From NCBI GenBank assembly GCA_965267535.1, contig OZ254082.1:3782001-3846000 (forward strand): 64,000 bases of DNA, given 5' to 3'. Position numbers and translations under genes: made by a program. Each line of letters starts with the position of its first letter. Position 1 is the stretch's first letter. Below are positions 61,481 through 64,000 of this stretch, piece after piece. The notes beneath the pieces are model-generated. The model worked only from the letters and a program-made list of their open reading frames with translations. It was not told where the DNA came from and did no database searches. The DNA comes from CAXBNB01 sp965267535 (GTDB lineage Bacteria; Bacteroidota; Bacteroidia; Cytophagales; Cyclobacteriaceae).

Positions 61481-62467
61481 TTATTGCTTTACTTTCTCCC
61501 ATTCGAGTTGAGCAAGGTACAGTCCCTTTTTATCCCATCCCGTATTGGAGATAAACCAACCCTGATCTCCGGCATCTATTACTTCTGCCGCATGAGCCTT
61601 CAGAGTGGTGATCAGGTTTTCTTTTGGGAAGTTCATCGGGTCGGTAGACCAGTAGACATGCGTAAGGTTATATTCCGTCATGGCCAGACAAACAAACAGG
61701 TAAAATACACCGTTTTTGTATATCACTGTAGGACTTTCGGCATCACCTCCCCAGTCTACTTCATAGGGTTGGGTATGGACTATTTTAGCTCCGCTCCAGT
61801 GATCCAGATCGGGTCCCTTTCTTACCGCTACACAAGAGCGTAAGTCTACCTCATTAAACGTGCGGGTGTAATAGAAATAATACTCACCATCATGTTTCAT
61901 CACGTAAGAGTCCCGTGCATGTCCGGGATCGCTAAACAAGGGATTGAACTTATGCCTTTCCCAGTGAAACATATCTTTGGATGTAGCCTTGTGCAAAGTA
62001 CCCCACGAAGCGTAGTTGGGTGCGTGGGCCTGTAGGTTGCCGGCATTGTAAAACATCACATACTCATCTCCCTCTTTGTATACGTGTGGCGCCCACAACA
62101 CTCGCTCCTGTCCTTCTTTTGCTCGCATAGCATAGTCATGATCTTCCCAGCTATCGCCAAAAATATCGGTTGAGGAAATGTGAAAAAACTTATTTTCTCC
62201 CGTCCAGGGATTTATCGGCTTATGACCGATAATCCCATAGGCATGCCACTTTTTGTCCGACCCCAAAACGAAGCAATGATCGTTTGTATACCAGGTAGTA
62301 TCAATCTGAGAGCGGGTGTCGTTGGGGTTGAATATATGCTTCCACTCCCCCACCACTTTGGGCTTGTACAAAGTTACCGTTTGTTCTTGTCTGCTTGTCT
62401 CTGCTTTTTGTGCCGTTTCGCAGCTCATAGCGCCAATTAAAATGGCTATACATAATAAGGGCCTCAT
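61481..62467 (-). CDS. Beta-propeller glycoside hydrolase-like lipoprotein (GH43/GH32/GH117-like)
   Basis: A 328-aa lipoprotein with lipobox AMSC (Cys16). Repeated short blades with aromatic motifs (VLWAPHVYKEGDEYVMFYN, HDGEYYFYYTRTF, YKNGVFYLFVC) fit a five-bladed beta-propeller of the GH43/GH32/GH68/GH117 superfamily. Candidate acidic residues lie in HARDSYV and GGDAESPTV; I cannot assign nucleophile and acid with confidence. It starts 18 nt after a GH116 gene, so the two are one transcript, followed by the metallophosphoesterase. It probably trims side chains of the GH116 substrate. Confidence 0.7.
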   Translation of the reverse strand: MRPLLCIAILIGAMSCETAQKAETSRQEQTVTLYKPKVVGEWKHIFNPNDTRSQIDTTWYTNDHCFVLGSDKKWHAYGIIGHKPINPWTGENKFFHISSTDIFGDSWEDHDYAMRAKEGQERVLWAPHVYKEGDEYVMFYNAGNLQAHAPNYASWGTLHKATSKDMFHWERHKFNPLFSDPGHARDSYVMKHDGEYYFYYTRTFNEVDLRSCVAVRKGPDLDHWSGAKIVHTQPYEVDWGGDAESPTVIYKNGVFYLFVCLAMTEYNLTHVYWSTDPMNFPKENLITTLKAHAAEVIDAGDQGWFISNTGWDKKGLYLAQLEWEKVKQ

Positions 62468-62485
62468 TTTTATAATAGATTTGGT

Positions 62486-64000
62486 TTAATTGATTTTCAC
62501 TACTAACTGATCTCCTGCTTTTAATACAGTAGAATCAAAGACCACCTGATACCGGTTGCCGTTTTGTGATACTTCTATCCTTTGCGGTTTGTCGTTTATG
62601 AGCAACTCCACGTCGCTCTCCTTGCCCATCTCTCCCTGCAGGTTGACCTGAGTAAGGCGGAGTTTACCATACTTGAGTTCTATCGTGTTTACTTGTTTTC
62701 CGTTAGTTCTTTCCTGCGAAAAAACACCCCAACCTTCGGCTGCAGAAAAGAAAGAATGGTGATCCTGGGGATTCCACTTTGGGGCAAAGCCTATGATACC
62801 ACCGGGCCCGTGGTAATGGTAGCCCTGAGCGGCCAGCAACACAGACCATACCGACAATGCTCTTCCGTAAAACTGCCCACATTCGTCATCGCCAAAAGGG
62901 TTTCCGCTAAAGCCAAAATTGCCCCAGTCGCCAATATAGCCTGTTCTGAGTTTTCCGTCGTATCGCTTATATCCCGCACGGAGTATAACCAACGCATCTT
63001 TGATTTCCTCATACTTCATTAGCGATGCTCCTATGGTATATTCGAATGTAGACCATACTTCAGACGAGTACCCCGACGCATACTTTGGCCTTTGGCTGAT
63101 GGGCCAGGTAGTAGCCACCATTCCTGCTTCTTCGGGCAATGCAAATGTTCTATGCCCCTGATTGTGTTTTTTCAACGTGCTCTTAAAATTGTATTTGAGC
63201 ACAGCTTCCGTGGCGGACTTTATTTTCCAATCGGGGTATAAACTCCCCAGTCCCAACTGATCGGCCCACCACTGTCCCAGGAGCTGATCGGCATGGCAAC
63301 CCAACTCATAGTCTGTAGCTCTTTTTTCTCCCGGTATCTGAATAAAATATTCTCCATTCCACAGCCGCTGCTGCTGCAATTTGGCCGAGCTGGTGGCTAT
63401 TTCACTCCATTCGCCGGCCTGTTGGGTATCGCCCGTTTCTGTAGCCATGCGGACTGCAGCTCTCAAGGCCGCCAGATACAATGACGACAAAAACGAAGGG
63501 TTTCCTGTCATAGAAGCATCGTATGTAGTATGCTTGGGCTTATCCGACAGCCATCCATCCCTGTCACTATCGTGCTGAGCGATCAGGTAATTTGTAGCCT
63601 TTTTGATGGCCGGATAATGCTTTTCCAACCAATTTTTATTTACTGAAAGTAAATATTCGCGGTAGGCTCCCAAAATTTCTCCACACTGTCCGTCGAATGC
63701 AAACGAACCTGCCGGCAAGCGGTACGGCAACTGCCCGTCTTCTTTAATAGCATCAAACGCCTGCGACCGTATGGCTCTCCCCATAGCTGGAAACAATCGT
63801 GCATGCGATTGCGCATAATGCCACACGTGATTGCAGTTGCCGGCACACGAGCCATCTACTCCTCCAGTGCCTTCCCAAAGGCCTATGAACCCGTCTTTAT
63901 CATGAAAAATCGTACGACTCTTGAGTATATTGAGCTGATTGGCAATACGCTCGGTAAGCCAGTAGGGTAGATTCGTGCTGTACAATGCATCGGTGAACGT
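62486..64000 (-). CDS. GH116 family glycosidase, C-terminal part (5' end beyond window)
   Basis: A partial GH116 enzyme: the frame stays open to base 64000, so its N-terminus lies outside the right edge. The visible (alpha/alpha)6 domain includes the likely nucleophile Glu in GLWEGTGG near the left of the segment, the acid/base Asp in HTTYDASMTGNPSF (about 110 codons later), and the TYD motif seen in human GBA2. The C-terminal tail of small beta repeats ends in QLVVKIN. It is related to but clearly distinct from the PUL2 GH116 (28027-30729). The TTG near 63985 is not a real start. It leads an operon with a propeller glycosidase and a metallophosphoesterase. Confidence 0.88.
   Translation of the reverse strand, partial: TFTDALYSTNLPYWLTERIANQLNILKSRTIFHDKDGFIGLWEGTGGVDGSCAGNCNHVWHYAQSHARLFPAMGRAIRSQAFDAIKEDGQLPYRLPAGSFAFDGQCGEILGAYREYLLSVNKNWLEKHYPAIKKATNYLIAQHDSDRDGWLSDKPKHTTYDASMTGNPSFLSSLYLAALRAAVRMATETGDTQQAGEWSEIATSSAKLQQQRLWNGEYFIQIPGEKRATDYELGCHADQLLGQWWADQLGLGSLYPDWKIKSATEAVLKYNFKSTLKKHNQGHRTFALPEEAGMVATTWPISQRPKYASGYSSEVWSTFEYTIGASLMKYEEIKDALVILRAGYKRYDGKLRTGYIGDWGNFGFSGNPFGDDECGQFYGRALSVWSVLLAAQGYHYHGPGGIIGFAPKWNPQDHHSFFSAAEGWGVFSQERTNGKQVNTIELKYGKLRLTQVNLQGEMGKESDVELLINDKPQRIEVSQNGNRYQVVFDSTVLKAGDQLVVKIN

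Noticed and set aside
62486..63985. A start codon for the right-edge GH116 at 63985
   Set aside because: The codon is TTG and the frame is open to the edge, while the family N-terminal domain is missing; the gene continues outside the window.
1..64000. rRNA, tRNA, phage or transposase genes
   Set aside because: I read both strands for cloverleaf-like or rRNA-like sequence and for transposase or integrase motifs and found none I could support.

Overview
The window reads as chromosomal DNA of a Bacteroidota bacterium, most likely a free-living Cytophagales-type glycan degrader. The evidence is three complete SusC/SusD outer-membrane uptake pairs, four ECF sigma factors with FecR-type anti-sigma partners, lipoproteins with acidic residues after the lipid-bearing Cys, and several TAnnTTTG-type promoter boxes. 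I see no rRNA, tRNA, CRISPR array, integrase or intact transposase.

Layout. At 62-631 a lone ECF sigma gene runs off toward a partner outside the left edge. At 897-7255 a TetR regulator and a TolC / adaptor / RND efflux operon follow. At 7246-9309 a Tat-signal Gfo/Idh/MocA oxidoreductase lies between two nearly identical repeats of about 130 bp with terminal inverted repeats. PUL1 (9.3-24.2 kb) holds sigma, FecR, SusC, SusD and two surface lipoproteins (DUF5000 and DUF4998 types), a GH95 enzyme upstream on the same strand, and a divergent Tat-signal TIM-barrel protein plus sulfatase. At 24.2-27.7 kb lie pyruvate phosphate dikinase and its bifunctional regulatory kinase. PUL2 (28.0-37.7 kb) holds sigma, FecR, SusC, SusD and a GH116 glucosidase. 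A core-metabolism block (37.9-52.9 kb) carries ilvE, a PduO-type cobalamin adenosyltransferase, a membrane metallophosphoesterase, aroB, a YtxH-like protein, aroA, a BtuF-like metal/cobalamin-binding protein, GDPD, a 4-TM protein and gltBD. PUL3 (53.1-60.2 kb) holds sigma, FecR, SusC and SusD only. On the same strand upstream of it, and running off the right edge, are a metallophosphoesterase, a beta-propeller glycosidase-like lipoprotein and a second, partial GH116.

How the genes work together. All three SusC proteins carry an N-terminal STN signalling domain, and each has its own FecR and sigma gene just upstream. Each locus therefore looks like a closed trans-envelope circuit: substrate in SusC, then FecR, then sigma, then transcription of susCD. 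GH95 with a Cys-type sulfatase points to a sulfated fucose- or L-galactose-containing glycan for PUL1. GH116 points to beta-glucosides or beta-xylosides for PUL2 and perhaps for the right-edge set. These substrate assignments are inferred from family and neighbourhood only.

The least explained signals are the paired repeats around the oxidoreductase, a long hairpin 4 nt upstream of the PUL3 sigma start codon, a perfect 14-bp inverted repeat before the dikinase regulator, a large inverted-repeat leader before aroB, and stem-loops at all three FecR-SusC junctions.
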